NCBI RefSeq assembly: GCF_020697055.1
Contig: NZ_JAJFBP010000021.1
Location: forward strand, 1-64,000
Source of the DNA: Panacagrimonas sp.
GTDB taxonomy: Bacteria; Pseudomonadota; Gammaproteobacteria; Nevskiales; Nevskiaceae
DNA length: 64,000 bases
Direction: 5' to 3'
Made by a program: the position numbers and the translations under genes. Positions within the stretch are counted from its first letter, which is position 1. Each line of letters starts with the position of its first letter. Below the pieces are notes generated by a model. It was given only the letters and a program-made list of their open reading frames with translations. It searched no databases and was not told the origin of the DNA. Below are positions 51,410-60,319 of the stretch, piece after piece.

Positions 51410-53446
51410 TCAGTCCGGGTGCGCGGGAGACGCGACGTTGGGAGCGGAGGGCTCGTCTGGAACCGGAGAAGGCCCGCGGACGATCTGGCGGCGCAACTTT
51501 CGATACAGCGTCGCGCGGTGGATTCCCAGGGCCGCCGCCGTTTCGCCAATGCGTCCGTTGTGCCGCGAAAGCATGGCACGGATGGCACCGCGCTCCGCTT
51601 CGAAAAGCGCGCCCGGTGGGTCGACGGCGGACGATGGGTCCGGCAGCGAGGGTGAGGGATGCGCGCCAGGCGTGATCGAAAGATGTCGGGGCTCTATTTC
51701 CCGGCCGCGTGCACGCAATCCTGCCTGAAGCAGGATATTGCGAAGTTCGCGGACGTTGCCGGGCCAGGCGTGAGCACGAAGCATTGCGAGGGCCTCGACC
51801 GTCAGGACGCGCTCGACGTGCTGATCGCGCAGCAAACGCACAGCGAGCAACTCCACATCTCCGGCACGCTCGCGCAGCGCCGGGATCGTCACGGGCCAGG
51901 TCGCGAGCCGGTAATAAAGGTCCGCTCGAAACGTGCGCGCTTGCACCATTTCCAGCAGGTCCATGTTGGTGGCTGCCACGACACGGACATCGACCGTCCG
52001 CGGCGCCAGCCCGCCGACCCGCAGGCAGCGGCGATCCTCGAGGAAGCGCAGCAGCTGCACCTGCATCGCCGGTGACATCGCCTCGACTTCGTCGAGAAAC
52101 AGGGTGCCTGTGTCAGCGAGCTCGACCTTGCCGGGGCGGCCGCCGCGCGTCGCGCCGGTGAAAGCCCCTTCTTCGTAGCCGAACAGTTCCGCAGCGAGAA
52201 GCTCGCCACCAAGTCCTCCGCAGTTGATCGATACGAAGGGGCCGGATGCCCGCTCGCTGGCGGCATGGATTGCGTGCGCGAACAGCTCCTTTCCGGTCCC
52301 CGACTCACCGATCAACAGGACAGTGAGATCCGACCCTGCAACTTCCCGCGCGCTGTCGACCGCCGCCAGCAGAGCGGGACTGCGGCCGACGATGTCCTCG
52401 AAACGCCAACGCGAGCGCCAAGCCCCCGCGTCGGCCGGCGGGTCGGCCCGACGGGCGCTGCCGCCGCGCGGTCGACGCAGGCGCAGGTGGTAGCCGAACG
52501 TCTCGCGACCCTCTGCGATCGGGTGAAGGTCGGCCCGCACGATGCGATCGCCGCCGTCACGAAGTTCCAGCGTGCAGGGTTGGGTCACGGCCGTGCTGGG
52601 CGGAAGGCCCTCACCTCGCAAAATGTCCGAAAGAAGCGGCCGGGAAACATACCGCGCTCCCAGGTCCAACGCCTGTCGCGCCGAAGGCGACACCGCGAGG
52701 AGGCGCCCCTGACGACTCAAGCACAGCGTCGCGTCGTTGGGCGCGCGTGCCAGCGTTTCGGCGAACGACTGAAGCACGCGGGTCTGGCGTTGCGACTCAT
52801 CCAGCGCAAGTTGTCGCTCGATGGAACGAGCGGCCTCCCGCGTCAGTTCGAAAGCCTGCGGATGCGAAATGCAGCCGTATGCATACAGGTTGATCGTGCC
52901 GAGCAGATCGTGGGAATCCGGGTCGCGTATCGGACAGGAGTTGCCCGTCCATGGGTCCGCGATCAGCGCAAAGTGTTCGTACCAGTGCACCTGCACCGGC
53001 TCCCCGATGGCATGGCAGAGCGCCACGGCGTCGGTGCCGACGCGATCTTCACGCCAAAGGCCGCCGGCCGCTGCGTTGATCCGCTCCCCTTCCTGCACCG
53101 ACGCCCCGCTACCGGCCAGTGCGAGCGGACGCGCGTCGCGGCCGGTGAGCATCAGCAGGTGCGGGTGCACGCTCAGCGCGTCGCGCAGGAAGTCGAAGAC
53201 CGGGGTTGCGAGCTTGACCAGATAACGATCGACGGCATCGCCAGCGCGGCCCGCCACGCGCGGCATAGGGTGAACGCCCCAGCCTGGATCGACGCCGGCC
53301 GCACGGGAACGCAACCACGACGCCAGGATGACATCGCGGATCGTGCCCGGTTGGCAGGAATCGCCGGCCTGCACCCGCTCACGCGCCTGGCGCAGGCGCC
53401 GCGACTCGTCGGAGGACGGGGACAGAAGGCCGCTTTTGCAATACAT
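51410..53446 (-). CDS. AcoR-like sigma-54-dependent activator with GAF-type sensor
   Basis: 678 residues from MYCKSGLLSPSSDESRRLRQ; a longer open frame upstream covers the intergenic enhancer and is not used. An AcoR-type N-terminal region (IRDVILASWLRSRAAGVDPG) precedes a GAF-like sensor (about 60-210). The AAA+ domain has Walker A (IGESGTGKE), GAFTGA and Walker B (GTLFLDEVEAM). A Fis-type helix-turn-helix ends it (IGETAAALGIHRATLYRKLR). AcoR-type regulators respond to small alcohols, ketones or their products. Divergent from the luciferase-like monooxygenase operon, which is the probable target. Confidence 0.92.
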   Translation of the reverse strand: MYCKSGLLSPSSDESRRLRQARERVQAGDSCQPGTIRDVILASWLRSRAAGVDPGWGVHPMPRVAGRAGDAVDRYLVKLATPVFDFLRDALSVHPHLLMLTGRDARPLALAGSGASVQEGERINAAAGGLWREDRVGTDAVALCHAIGEPVQVHWYEHFALIADPWTGNSCPIRDPDSHDLLGTINLYAYGCISHPQAFELTREAARSIERQLALDESQRQTRVLQSFAETLARAPNDATLCLSRQGRLLAVSPSARQALDLGARYVSRPLLSDILRGEGLPPSTAVTQPCTLELRDGGDRIVRADLHPIAEGRETFGYHLRLRRPRGGSARRADPPADAGAWRSRWRFEDIVGRSPALLAAVDSAREVAGSDLTVLLIGESGTGKELFAHAIHAASERASGPFVSINCGGLGGELLAAELFGYEEGAFTGATRGGRPGKVELADTGTLFLDEVEAMSPAMQVQLLRFLEDRRCLRVGGLAPRTVDVRVVAATNMDLLEMVQARTFRADLYYRLATWPVTIPALRERAGDVELLAVRLLRDQHVERVLTVEALAMLRAHAWPGNVRELRNILLQAGLRARGREIEPRHLSITPGAHPSPSLPDPSSAVDPPGALFEAERGAIRAMLSRHNGRIGETAAALGIHRATLYRKLRRQIVRGPSPVPDEPSAPNVASPAHPD

Positions 53447-53485
53447 GAAACCGATTCTCTGGAGCGTGCGCCCGTTTCGCAATCC

Positions 53486-53537
53486 TGCAACGCCCCAACG
53501 GGCTCGCGGTTGCACCGAAGGTTGCAGAACTGCAACC
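53486..53537. promoter_or_regulatory. Predicted enhancer sites for the AcoR-like activator
   Basis: A perfect 18-bp inverted repeat GGTTGCAG-AA-CTGCAACC (53520-53537) is preceded by a wider pair TGCAAC-N17-GTTGCA (53486-53491 and 53509-53514). The repeated TGCAAC/GTTGCA half sites lie 40-105 bp upstream of the sigma-54 promoter at 53578, a normal enhancer distance. The distance and repetition suggest binding by the adjacent activator. Confidence 0.75.
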
Positions 53538-53577
53538 ACCGGGCTTCCGGCAGGGGGTTTTGAGCGCTCCAAGCGCA

Positions 53578-53593
53578 CGGCACAGCCGTTGCA
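53578..53593 (+). promoter_or_regulatory. Sigma-54 (-24/-12) promoter of the luciferase-like monooxygenase operon
   Basis: CGGCAC-AGCCG-TTGCA has the GG/GC dinucleotides at correct spacing and differs from TGGCAC-N5-TTGCA only at the first base. It lies 67 nt upstream of the monooxygenase ATG, downstream of TGCAAC palindromes and divergent from a sigma-54 activator. Confidence 0.87.
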
Positions 53594-53660
53594 CTGACGG
53601 TGTCCTCGAAGCCCGACGCTGGGCTTCCACATTCCAAGACGTGCAAGGAGAGAGGCACCC

Positions 53661-54788
53661 ATGAAATTCGGATTGTTCACGGAAGCCGACACACCCCGCG
53701 GCTATTCGGTGGCGCGCCGCTACAAAGAAGTGATTCGAGAAGCGCAGTACGCAGAGGAGATGGGGTTCGACGTGTGGGGCTGCTCGGAGCAGCACTTCAC
53801 CGGCCCGGTGGCGACCACCTCGGCGCCTGAAGTCATCTATGGCGCGGTTGCGCAGGCAACCTCGAAGATCAAACTGCGCACGATGTCTTCGGTGATGCTC
53901 AAGTTCAATCACCCGCTGCGGGTGGCCGAGCGCTTGGCCACCATCGACGTGATCTCGGATGGACGCCTCGAGATCGGCACCGTGCGCGGCAACAACCCGC
54001 ACGTGGTGCAGGCCTTCGAGGTGGACGCGGCCAAGACCACTACGGAGTGGGAGGAGAGCCTGCGCCTGGTGGTCAAGGCGCTGACGCAGGAGACCGTCGA
54101 ACACCACAGCGATCTATACAAGGTGCACCCGGTGCGCGTGTGGCCGCGCCTGCTGCAGCGGCAGTTCCCCCGCACTTTCGTCTCGTCGACGGGTCTGGCC
54201 ACGCACGAGCAGGCCGCCCGCATGGGCCTGGGCGTCATGTCCTTCACCGTCTACGGGTGGGACCACGTCGAAGAGGCCGTCCGCCTCTACCACCAGGCGG
54301 CCAAGGAGGCGACGCCGATCCCCGGCGTGCACCAGAACCGCTCGATCGCACGCCTTTTTCTCGGAGGCCAGTGCGCCGCCACCAAGAAGGACGCGCTGGA
54401 AAAGGTGCGCCCCTCCTGCCTGGGCTTCATGAAATTCCTGGTCGCGTTCTTCGGCAGCACCAGCGAAAAGAGCGCGGATTACGCCTACCTCAACGACTGG
54501 AAGAAGCTCATCGCCGGACACGAGGACGATCTCGAGTGGATGAACGACAACCTTCCGCAGGTCCTCAACGGCACGCCGGATCACATCATCGAGCAGGTCA
54601 AGCGCGTCGAGAAAATGGGCATCGACGAGGTGATCTTCCGCATCGACGGCAACGGCCACCACCAGATCATGGAGTCGCTCGAGTACTTCGGTAAGTACGT
54701 CATTCCCGAGTTCCGCAATCCGGACGACGTGGTGCGCCAGAGCACCTACGAAGACCTCGGCGTCTTTCCGCCGCCGTTCATGCTCTGA
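53661..54788 (+). CDS. LLM-class (luciferase-like) flavin-dependent monooxygenase
   Basis: 375 residues starting MKFGLFTEADTPRGYSVARR, with AAGGAGAG upstream. The bacterial luciferase-like fold is seen in EEMGFDVWGCSEQHFTGP, HPLRVAERLATIDVISDGRL and the RGNNPHVVQAFEV segment. The family uses reduced FMN from a separate reductase for Baeyer-Villiger-type, desulfonation or other oxygenations. First gene of a sigma-54-driven operon with an ester hydrolase and a RidA protein. That context suits ketone-to-ester oxidation followed by hydrolysis (inference). No flavin reductase is adjacent. Confidence 0.88.
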   Translation: MKFGLFTEADTPRGYSVARRYKEVIREAQYAEEMGFDVWGCSEQHFTGPVATTSAPEVIYGAVAQATSKIKLRTMSSVMLKFNHPLRVAERLATIDVISDGRLEIGTVRGNNPHVVQAFEVDAAKTTTEWEESLRLVVKALTQETVEHHSDLYKVHPVRVWPRLLQRQFPRTFVSSTGLATHEQAARMGLGVMSFTVYGWDHVEEAVRLYHQAAKEATPIPGVHQNRSIARLFLGGQCAATKKDALEKVRPSCLGFMKFLVAFFGSTSEKSADYAYLNDWKKLIAGHEDDLEWMNDNLPQVLNGTPDHIIEQVKRVEKMGIDEVIFRIDGNGHHQIMESLEYFGKYVIPEFRNPDDVVRQSTYEDLGVFPPPFML

Positions 54789-54808
54789 CATCACGCAAGG
54801 AGACGCTC

Positions 54809-55717
54809 ATGCCCAGCCCAGAACTCGCTCCATTGGTGGAACAGCTGCGCGCGCATCCGCTGCTGGCCCAGATCGCGACCGTGCCGATGCCCTTGGCCGA
54901 AGCGCGCAAAGGCTTCGACGATTTCAAGGAGATGTTCCCCACGCCGCCCGACGTGAAGGTCAAGACGTTCGACGCCAATGGCGTGCCTTGCGAACTGATC
55001 ACCGCGCCGGGCGCGACGACGCATCATGTCGTGCTGTTCTTCCACGGCGGCGGATTCGTCATCGGATCAGCGCACTCCCACCGCGAGCTGTGCTCGCGCC
55101 TCTCGCGTGCATCCGGCGCCAGCGTGCTGTTCGTCGAATACCGCCGCGGACCCGAACATCCGTTCCCTGCCGCGCTGGAGGACTGCGTCACCGCCTACCG
55201 CTGGGTGATGGACACGTTCAAGCACGATGCGAACCGCATTGCCTTCGCAGGAGATTCCGCCGGTGGCGGACTGACGGTTTCAACGATGCTGCGCGCCCGA
55301 TCGTTGGGCCTGCCGCCGCCTGCCTGCGGAGTGTGCTTTTCGGCCTGGATGGACCTGCCCTTGACCGGCAAGGACCCGGTACACCCCGACGTGCTGATCA
55401 CGCGCCACGGACTGCGCGAGATGGCGCGCATGTACCTCGGCGGTGCCGATGGGACCGATCCGTTCGCCTCTCCGCTGTACGCCACGCTGGAGAACCTCGC
55501 CGGATTGCCACCTCTGTACCTGCAGGTGGGGAGCGCCGAGGTCCTGCTCGATGACTCGCATCGCTTCGCCGAGCGCGCGCGCAAGGCCGGCGTCGATGTG
55601 AAGCTGGACGAATGGCCGCACCTGTTCCATGTCTTCCAGCTATATCCCATCCTGCCCGAGTGCACAGAGGCGATCGCCAAGGTCGCCGACTTCCTGAAGC
55701 AGAATTTCAATCCTTAA
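54809..55717 (+). CDS. Alpha/beta hydrolase of the hormone-sensitive lipase family
   Basis: 302 residues starting MPSPELAPLVEQLRAHPLLA. The HSL oxyanion motif FFHGGGFVIGSAHSH, nucleophile elbow FAGDSAGGGLTVS, and catalytic Asp/His (VGSAEVLLDDSHRFA and EWPHLFHVFQ) are intact. It hydrolyses carboxylic esters or lactones. It lies 20 nt after the monooxygenase gene with an AAGGAGA ribosome binding site, so they are co-transcribed. Confidence 0.9.
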   Translation: MPSPELAPLVEQLRAHPLLAQIATVPMPLAEARKGFDDFKEMFPTPPDVKVKTFDANGVPCELITAPGATTHHVVLFFHGGGFVIGSAHSHRELCSRLSRASGASVLFVEYRRGPEHPFPAALEDCVTAYRWVMDTFKHDANRIAFAGDSAGGGLTVSTMLRARSLGLPPPACGVCFSAWMDLPLTGKDPVHPDVLITRHGLREMARMYLGGADGTDPFASPLYATLENLAGLPPLYLQVGSAEVLLDDSHRFAERARKAGVDVKLDEWPHLFHVFQLYPILPECTEAIAKVADFLKQNFNP

Positions 55718-55736
55718 CCAGACGGAGCTCCACATC

Positions 55737-56132
55737 ATGCAGATGAAACCCATCAACCCGCAGACCTGGCTCAACGGCTTTCACATCAATCACGCAATCG
55801 AGGTAACGAACGGACAGCGCGTGCTGTACTGCTCCGGCCAGACCTCGAACGACGCCAACGGCGGATCGATGCACCCTGGCGACATCAAGGCGCAGTTCAC
55901 GCTGGCGTGGAAGAACGTCGTCGAGTTGCTGACGGCCGCCAACATGAAGCCTTCCAACATCGCGCGGATGAACTTCTACACCACCGACGTCGACGGCATC
56001 ATGACCCACATCGGTGAGTTGTCGAAGCTGTGGTCTGAGGCCGGCGCGATGCCGGTGTGCACGCTGCTGGGGGTCAGAAGCTTGTTCGAGCCCAACGCGA
56101 TGATCGAGATCGAGGTGACCGCGGTCGGCTGA
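55737..56132 (+). CDS. RidA/YjgF-family protein
   Basis: 131 residues starting MQMKPINPQTWLNGFHINHA. The Rid fold is recognisable in VLYCSGQTSNDANGGSMHPG and in FYTTDVDGIMTHIGELSKLW, but the conserved RidA Arg-rich end (IEIEVTAVG) lacks the usual catalytic Arg of the RidA group. It is therefore probably of another Rid subfamily. These proteins hydrolyse reactive imines or related intermediates. It is the third gene of the sigma-54 operon, 19 nt after the hydrolase. Confidence 0.85.
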   Translation: MQMKPINPQTWLNGFHINHAIEVTNGQRVLYCSGQTSNDANGGSMHPGDIKAQFTLAWKNVVELLTAANMKPSNIARMNFYTTDVDGIMTHIGELSKLWSEAGAMPVCTLLGVRSLFEPNAMIEIEVTAVG

Positions 56133-56186
56133 TCCGGCGCGATCCCGTTGCGGCGCACGATTGATCGCGGTGCCGCGCCGCCGGCC

Positions 56187-56218
56187 AAAAAAAGGCTCAC
56201 CCGGCTCCCGGGTGGGCC
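56187..56218 (-). terminator. Intrinsic terminator ending the minus-strand terpenoid-type gene set
   Basis: On the minus strand, GGCCCACCCGG-GAG-CCGGGTGAGCC forms a near-perfect 11-bp stem (one G-T pair) followed directly by seven T. It lies 16 nt past the stop of the NTF2-like fragment. The opposite strand carries ridA, whose stop is 55 nt away; with no T-run in that direction, it should act mainly on the minus-strand operon. Confidence 0.85.
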
Positions 56219-56233
56219 GGCTTCCCCTTGGCA

Positions 56234-56494
56234 TCACGCCGCGTCAGGCCGTGCCCCCGGCCATTCGGCGATGTTCAGGTACGCCTGCTCCGAGATGATC
56301 TTGTCTCCACTGAGGGCCAGCACCGAGCAGCACGGCAGCTCCCGGCCGGGGCGATCGGGGTCGATCAGCGCGAACTGAACCGTGGCGATGTGGAGGACGT
56401 TGCGGCCTTCCTTGGTATTAGCGGTCGCGTTGGGGCCGTCGTAGGTGTTCAGGCGCATGTCGTCCGTCAGCGCCCGCCTCGGGTCGCGGTTCAT
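56234..56494 (-). pseudogene. N-terminally truncated SnoaL/NTF2-like protein
   Basis: The 86-codon frame (MNRDPRRALTDDMRLNTYDG to IAEWPGARPDAA) resembles only the second half of a SnoaL/NTF2-like domain: HIATVQFALIDPDRPGREL, ALSGDKIISEQAYLNIAEW. Family members are usually 120-150 residues. The frame stays open upstream, but the added residues (e.g. SQSTGQREQSDARIA) do not look like the first half of the fold. Either a truncated relic or a short functional variant. It lies downstream of the acyl-CoA synthetase, before a terminator. Confidence 0.5.
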
Positions 56495-56678
56495 GGCGAT
56501 GCGTGCGTCGCTCTGCTCTCGTTGTCCCGTCGATTGGGAAATGCCTGGCTGCGGACAGTCGCTGCGTGCCAGCAGAGGTCGCTCGGACAGTCCGGTATCG
56601 AGCCGTCCCGGCTCCGAGCGTCCGGCGGAAGTTCGCGCCCTCCCGAATCACATACCGCATCTTTGAAGCGACAGGGTG

Positions 56679-58214
56679 TCAGCTTTCGTTGGATTCGTCG
56701 GCTAGGGTGTGCAGCATCCGGCGCATGATCTTGCCGCTACTGGTCTTGGGTACGTCGCTGACGAACTGCCAGGCACGTGGCACCTTGTACGGCGCCAAGC
56801 GTTCGCGGCAATGACGTTCCAGGGTTCCCGCGTCCACAGTGGAGCCCTGTCGACGCACAACGTAGGCCTTGGCGAGCTCGCCCTTGTGATCGTCCGCGAT
56901 GCTGCCGACGGCGACCAGCGCCACCTCTGGATGCGACGCGATCACGCGCTCCAACTCCGCGGGATAGATGTTGAATCCGGCCGTAATGATCATGTCCTTG
57001 AGCCGGTCCACCACGTAGAGGTAGCCGTCGCGCTCCATGCGCGCCAGATCGCCGGTGCGCAGCCATCCGTCCGACGTCAGCGTCTGCGCCGTCGCGTCCG
57101 GCCGATTGAGGTATTCGCGCATTACCATCGGTCCACGGATCTGCAGTTCTCCGATCTCCCCGAGCGCGACCGCCTGGTCAGGCGCTTCCGGGTTGGTCAC
57201 ACGCGCGTCGAGGTGGGGCAACACCACGCCGATGCTGCCCAGCACTTGAGGCCCGTACGCCGAATGCGTGGTGCCGAGCCCGCCGAGTTCGGTCATTCCC
57301 CACAGTTCGATCAGCGGGCAGCCGAAGTGCTCGGTGACCTGACGCATCTTGGCTTCCGGCATCGTCTGTCCGCCGACGGTGCAGCAGCGCAGCGACGAAA
57401 GATCGGCGGTCTGCAGCTGCGGCGCTTCGAGCAGATACATGTACATCGTGGGAACGCCTTCGAAGATCGTCGCCCGGTGTGTCTGGATGCTCTCGAGAAT
57501 CCGGGCCGCGTCGAAACTGGCATGGAGGATCAGCGTCATCCCGTATGCGACGGCGGCGTTCATCACGATGTTGCCGTACACGTGCGAGCACGGCAGCGCG
57601 CTGACGACCACGTCGGAGGCGCTGCGGACGTGCATGGTCGCGGTCATCTGCGTGTTGAGCACGATGCCGCGGTGCGTGAGAACCGCGCCTTTGGGATGGC
57701 CCGTCGTACCCGAGGTGTACGCGATGGTCGATGCGGCCGTGGAGTCGATCGCCTGCACGGGCAGCGTCGCCGCGCGCGCCTGGATCAGTTCGTGGAAGTC
57801 GCGTGCGCCGTCGGGCGCGTTGCCGCGGAAGCTTATGCGGTGTTGCAGCTTGGTCTTGGCCAGGACCGGTGCGAGTGCAGCCAGCTTCTCTGCAGAGCCG
57901 ATCACCGCCACCGCGGCGCAATCGTTCATGGCAAACGCGGCCTCATCCGGTGTGAGCATGAGATTGAGTGGATTCACCACCGCCCCGAGCTTCATCACCG
58001 CGTAATAGCCGACGATCCACTCGGGACAATTGGGCGAATAGAGCGAAACCACCTGACCCGGTGACACGCCCAGCTCCGCGAGCCGCGCCGCCAGGCGAGA
58101 CGAGGCGTGATCCAGTTGATGGAACGTCCACCGTTGGTTTTCGAAGATCAGCGCGACCTTTTCACCGAATTTCAACGCGGCGGAACGGACGAAGTCGCCG
58201 ACTGAGTTATGCAT
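56679..58214 (-). CDS. Acyl-CoA synthetase (AMP-dependent synthetase/ligase)
   Basis: 511 residues starting MHNSVGDFVRSAALKFGEKV. Adenylate-forming motifs are complete: YTSGTTGHPKGAVLTHRG (A3), LIELWGMTELGG (A5), GDLARMERDGYLYVVDRLKD (A7/A8) and SSGKIMRRML (A10 Lys). It activates a carboxylic acid to its CoA thioester, acting in the cytoplasm. It lies 110 nt downstream of the aldehyde dehydrogenase gene in the same direction, fitting an aldehyde to acid to acyl-CoA route. Confidence 0.93.
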   Translation of the reverse strand: MHNSVGDFVRSAALKFGEKVALIFENQRWTFHQLDHASSRLAARLAELGVSPGQVVSLYSPNCPEWIVGYYAVMKLGAVVNPLNLMLTPDEAAFAMNDCAAVAVIGSAEKLAALAPVLAKTKLQHRISFRGNAPDGARDFHELIQARAATLPVQAIDSTAASTIAYTSGTTGHPKGAVLTHRGIVLNTQMTATMHVRSASDVVVSALPCSHVYGNIVMNAAVAYGMTLILHASFDAARILESIQTHRATIFEGVPTMYMYLLEAPQLQTADLSSLRCCTVGGQTMPEAKMRQVTEHFGCPLIELWGMTELGGLGTTHSAYGPQVLGSIGVVLPHLDARVTNPEAPDQAVALGEIGELQIRGPMVMREYLNRPDATAQTLTSDGWLRTGDLARMERDGYLYVVDRLKDMIITAGFNIYPAELERVIASHPEVALVAVGSIADDHKGELAKAYVVRRQGSTVDAGTLERHCRERLAPYKVPRAWQFVSDVPKTSSGKIMRRMLHTLADESNES

Positions 58215-58324
58215 TCCCGTCCTCTATGACTCGGTTTGACTGGCTTCGGTCCGGAGTCCGCAGCGGCCGATGGCCGCGGCGACGACTGGATGGACGCCCG
58301 CCAGGGCACACGCGCGCCTCCCGT

Positions 58325-59746
58325 TCAGGCCGCCAGCGGCTTGCGCATCAACGTCTGCGTGTTGCAGTACTCGGCCAGCCCGTGCAGGGAATTCTCGATG
58401 CCGAGGCCGGACTGCTTGTGTCCACCGAACGCGATGTCGGGAGAGAACACGTGCACCTGGTTGATCCAGACCGTGCCGGTCTCCAGGCGCGACGCGATCG
58501 CCTCGGCCTTCTGGACGTCCCTGCTCCACACCGACGCCGCCAACCCGTAGGGCGTGTTGTTCGCACGCTGCACGACGTCATCGATGTCCCTGAACTTCAG
58601 CAGCGGCAGCACCGGCCCGAAGGCTTCTTCGACCACGACGCGAGAGTCCTCGGGCGGGTTGTCCACCAGCGACACCGGAATGAAGTAGCCGGGGGCGTCC
58701 GGAACGTCTCCACCGAGCAGGAAACGCTGGCCGCGGTCCTTGCAGTCCTGCAGCAGGTTGCTGACCTTTTCGAACTGCATGCGATTCTGGATCGGACCCA
58801 GTTCGATGCCCTCGGTCAGACCGTTGCCGACCTTGACCGTCCTGGCGTATTCCACCAGTTCCTTGGCGACGGCGTCGTAGATGTCCTCATGGATGTAGAG
58901 GCGCTTGCAGGCCACGCAGAACTGCGCGCTGTTCGAGAACGATGCCCAGAACAGATCCTTGGCGATCTTCTTGGGATCGACGTCGGGCAGTACGATGGCC
59001 GGATCGTTTCCGCCCAGCTCGAGCGTGACGCGCTTGAGATTGGTGGCGGCGCTGGCCATCACCTTGCGACCGGTCGCCGTGGATCCGGTGAACGCGACCT
59101 TGCCGATCCGGGGATGCTCGGTCATCCACTGCCCGAGCTCGTTCCCGCCCGAGATGATGTTGAGAACACCCGGTGGTAGCACGCTCTGCGCCAGTTCGCC
59201 GAACCAAAGGGTGCACAGCGGCGTGAACGGCGAGGGTTTCAACACCATCGTGTTGCCGGCCACCAGCGCGGGCGCGATCTTCCATACCGCCAGCAGCAAC
59301 GGGAAGTTCCAGGGCGTGATGCCGGCCACGACGCCGATCGGCGTATGGCGCGTCACGATCTGTTCGTCGCCTTTGTCGACCACGACTTCGGCCGGCAGGG
59401 ACTGCTTGGCGACTTCGCGCAGCCAGTGGACCGAACCACCGATCTCCCACTCCGCGCCCGCGCGACCCTTGCCCTGCTCCGTGATCAGGAGCCGGATGAA
59501 GGCTTCCTTGTTCAGCTCCACCAGATCGCCGAGACGGGTCACGAGACCCTGGCGCTCGGCCAGCGGACGGTCGCGCCACGCCGGAAACGCGATGTGCGCC
59601 GCCTCGACGGCCTGGTCGAGATGCGCGCGCGTCGCCAGCGGAAAATGGCAGATCGGCTTTTCGGTCGCCGGATTGATCGCCGCGTCGGTCGCCTCGGTGA
59701 ACACCCGCTTTCCACCGATGGTCATGGCGTAGGGAACTTCGTTCAT
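58325..59746 (-). CDS. NAD(P)-dependent aldehyde dehydrogenase
   Basis: 473 residues starting MNEVPYAMTIGGKRVFTEAT. ALDH superfamily hallmarks are TPWNFPLLLAVWKIAPAL, the catalytic Glu in LELGGNDPAIV, and the catalytic Cys in FSNSAQFCVACKRLYIH. It oxidises an aldehyde to the acid with NAD(P)+. It sits between the SCO-like gene (72 nt upstream) and the acyl-CoA synthetase on the minus strand. The substrate cannot be read from sequence. Confidence 0.93.
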   Translation of the reverse strand: MNEVPYAMTIGGKRVFTEATDAAINPATEKPICHFPLATRAHLDQAVEAAHIAFPAWRDRPLAERQGLVTRLGDLVELNKEAFIRLLITEQGKGRAGAEWEIGGSVHWLREVAKQSLPAEVVVDKGDEQIVTRHTPIGVVAGITPWNFPLLLAVWKIAPALVAGNTMVLKPSPFTPLCTLWFGELAQSVLPPGVLNIISGGNELGQWMTEHPRIGKVAFTGSTATGRKVMASAATNLKRVTLELGGNDPAIVLPDVDPKKIAKDLFWASFSNSAQFCVACKRLYIHEDIYDAVAKELVEYARTVKVGNGLTEGIELGPIQNRMQFEKVSNLLQDCKDRGQRFLLGGDVPDAPGYFIPVSLVDNPPEDSRVVVEEAFGPVLPLLKFRDIDDVVQRANNTPYGLAASVWSRDVQKAEAIASRLETGTVWINQVHVFSPDIAFGGHKQSGLGIENSLHGLAEYCNTQTLMRKPLAA

Positions 59747-59818
59747 GGGTGTCGCCTCCTCAAGGTGCAGATGCGCGCGGAATCGGGCGTCCGCTCGAAG
59801 CCAGGTGCAAGCAAATCG

Positions 59819-60319
59819 TCACGTCGGTGACCTCAGCCGCGCCTGCAGGTCCGCCACGATGTCGTCCGCGGATCGGGTTTCGGGCCAGTGCGTCGCGTAG
59901 GCACCCGCCGGATCGATCAGGTACGTGATGGCGGTGTGGGGAACGTCGTAGTTGGCAGGATCGTGCGGATCCGGCTTGGGACGTGAAAAGACCTTGAATC
60001 CTTCCTTCGCCTCTGCGACTTGTTCTTCGGTGCCGGTCAGGCCGAGGAAGCGCGGATATCGCATCGACAGGTATTCGCGCATCACCGCAGGCGTGTCGCG
60101 CTTCGGATCGACCGAGATGTAGAGCGGCTGGAGCGTCCGCGCAAGCTCAGGAGCCAATGCGTCCAGCACGTTCGACAGCCGGGTCAGCGATCGGGGGCAG
60201 ACCACGCGACAGTGCGTGAAGCCGAAATACACGAGGAGCCAGCGCCCCTGGAATGACATCTCCGTCACCGGCCGCCCGTCGTGATCGATCAGATCGAACT
60301 TCGCGGTGACGAACGTCAT
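59819..60319 (-). CDS. SCO1/SenC-family protein lacking a visible export signal
   Basis: 166 residues starting MTFVTAKFDLIDHDGRPVTE. The thioredoxin-like SCO fold with the copper/redox motif CRVVC (FGFTHCRVVCPRSL), LYISVDPKRDTP, and the conserved His in VPHTAITYLIDPAG are present. SCO proteins are normally exported with an N-terminal membrane anchor. None is seen here, even in the 25 in-frame upstream codons. The start ATG overlaps the stop of the upstream membrane-protein gene (ATGA), so the two are coupled. Confidence 0.85.
   Translation of the reverse strand: MTFVTAKFDLIDHDGRPVTEMSFQGRWLLVYFGFTHCRVVCPRSLTRLSNVLDALAPELARTLQPLYISVDPKRDTPAVMREYLSMRYPRFLGLTGTEEQVAEAKEGFKVFSRPKPDPHDPANYDVPHTAITYLIDPAGAYATHWPETRSADDIVADLQARLRSPT

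Noticed and set aside
53447..53692. 82-codon N-terminal extension of the AcoR-like regulator
   Set aside because: It would cover the predicted enhancer and the sigma-54 promoter of the divergent operon and has no family similarity.
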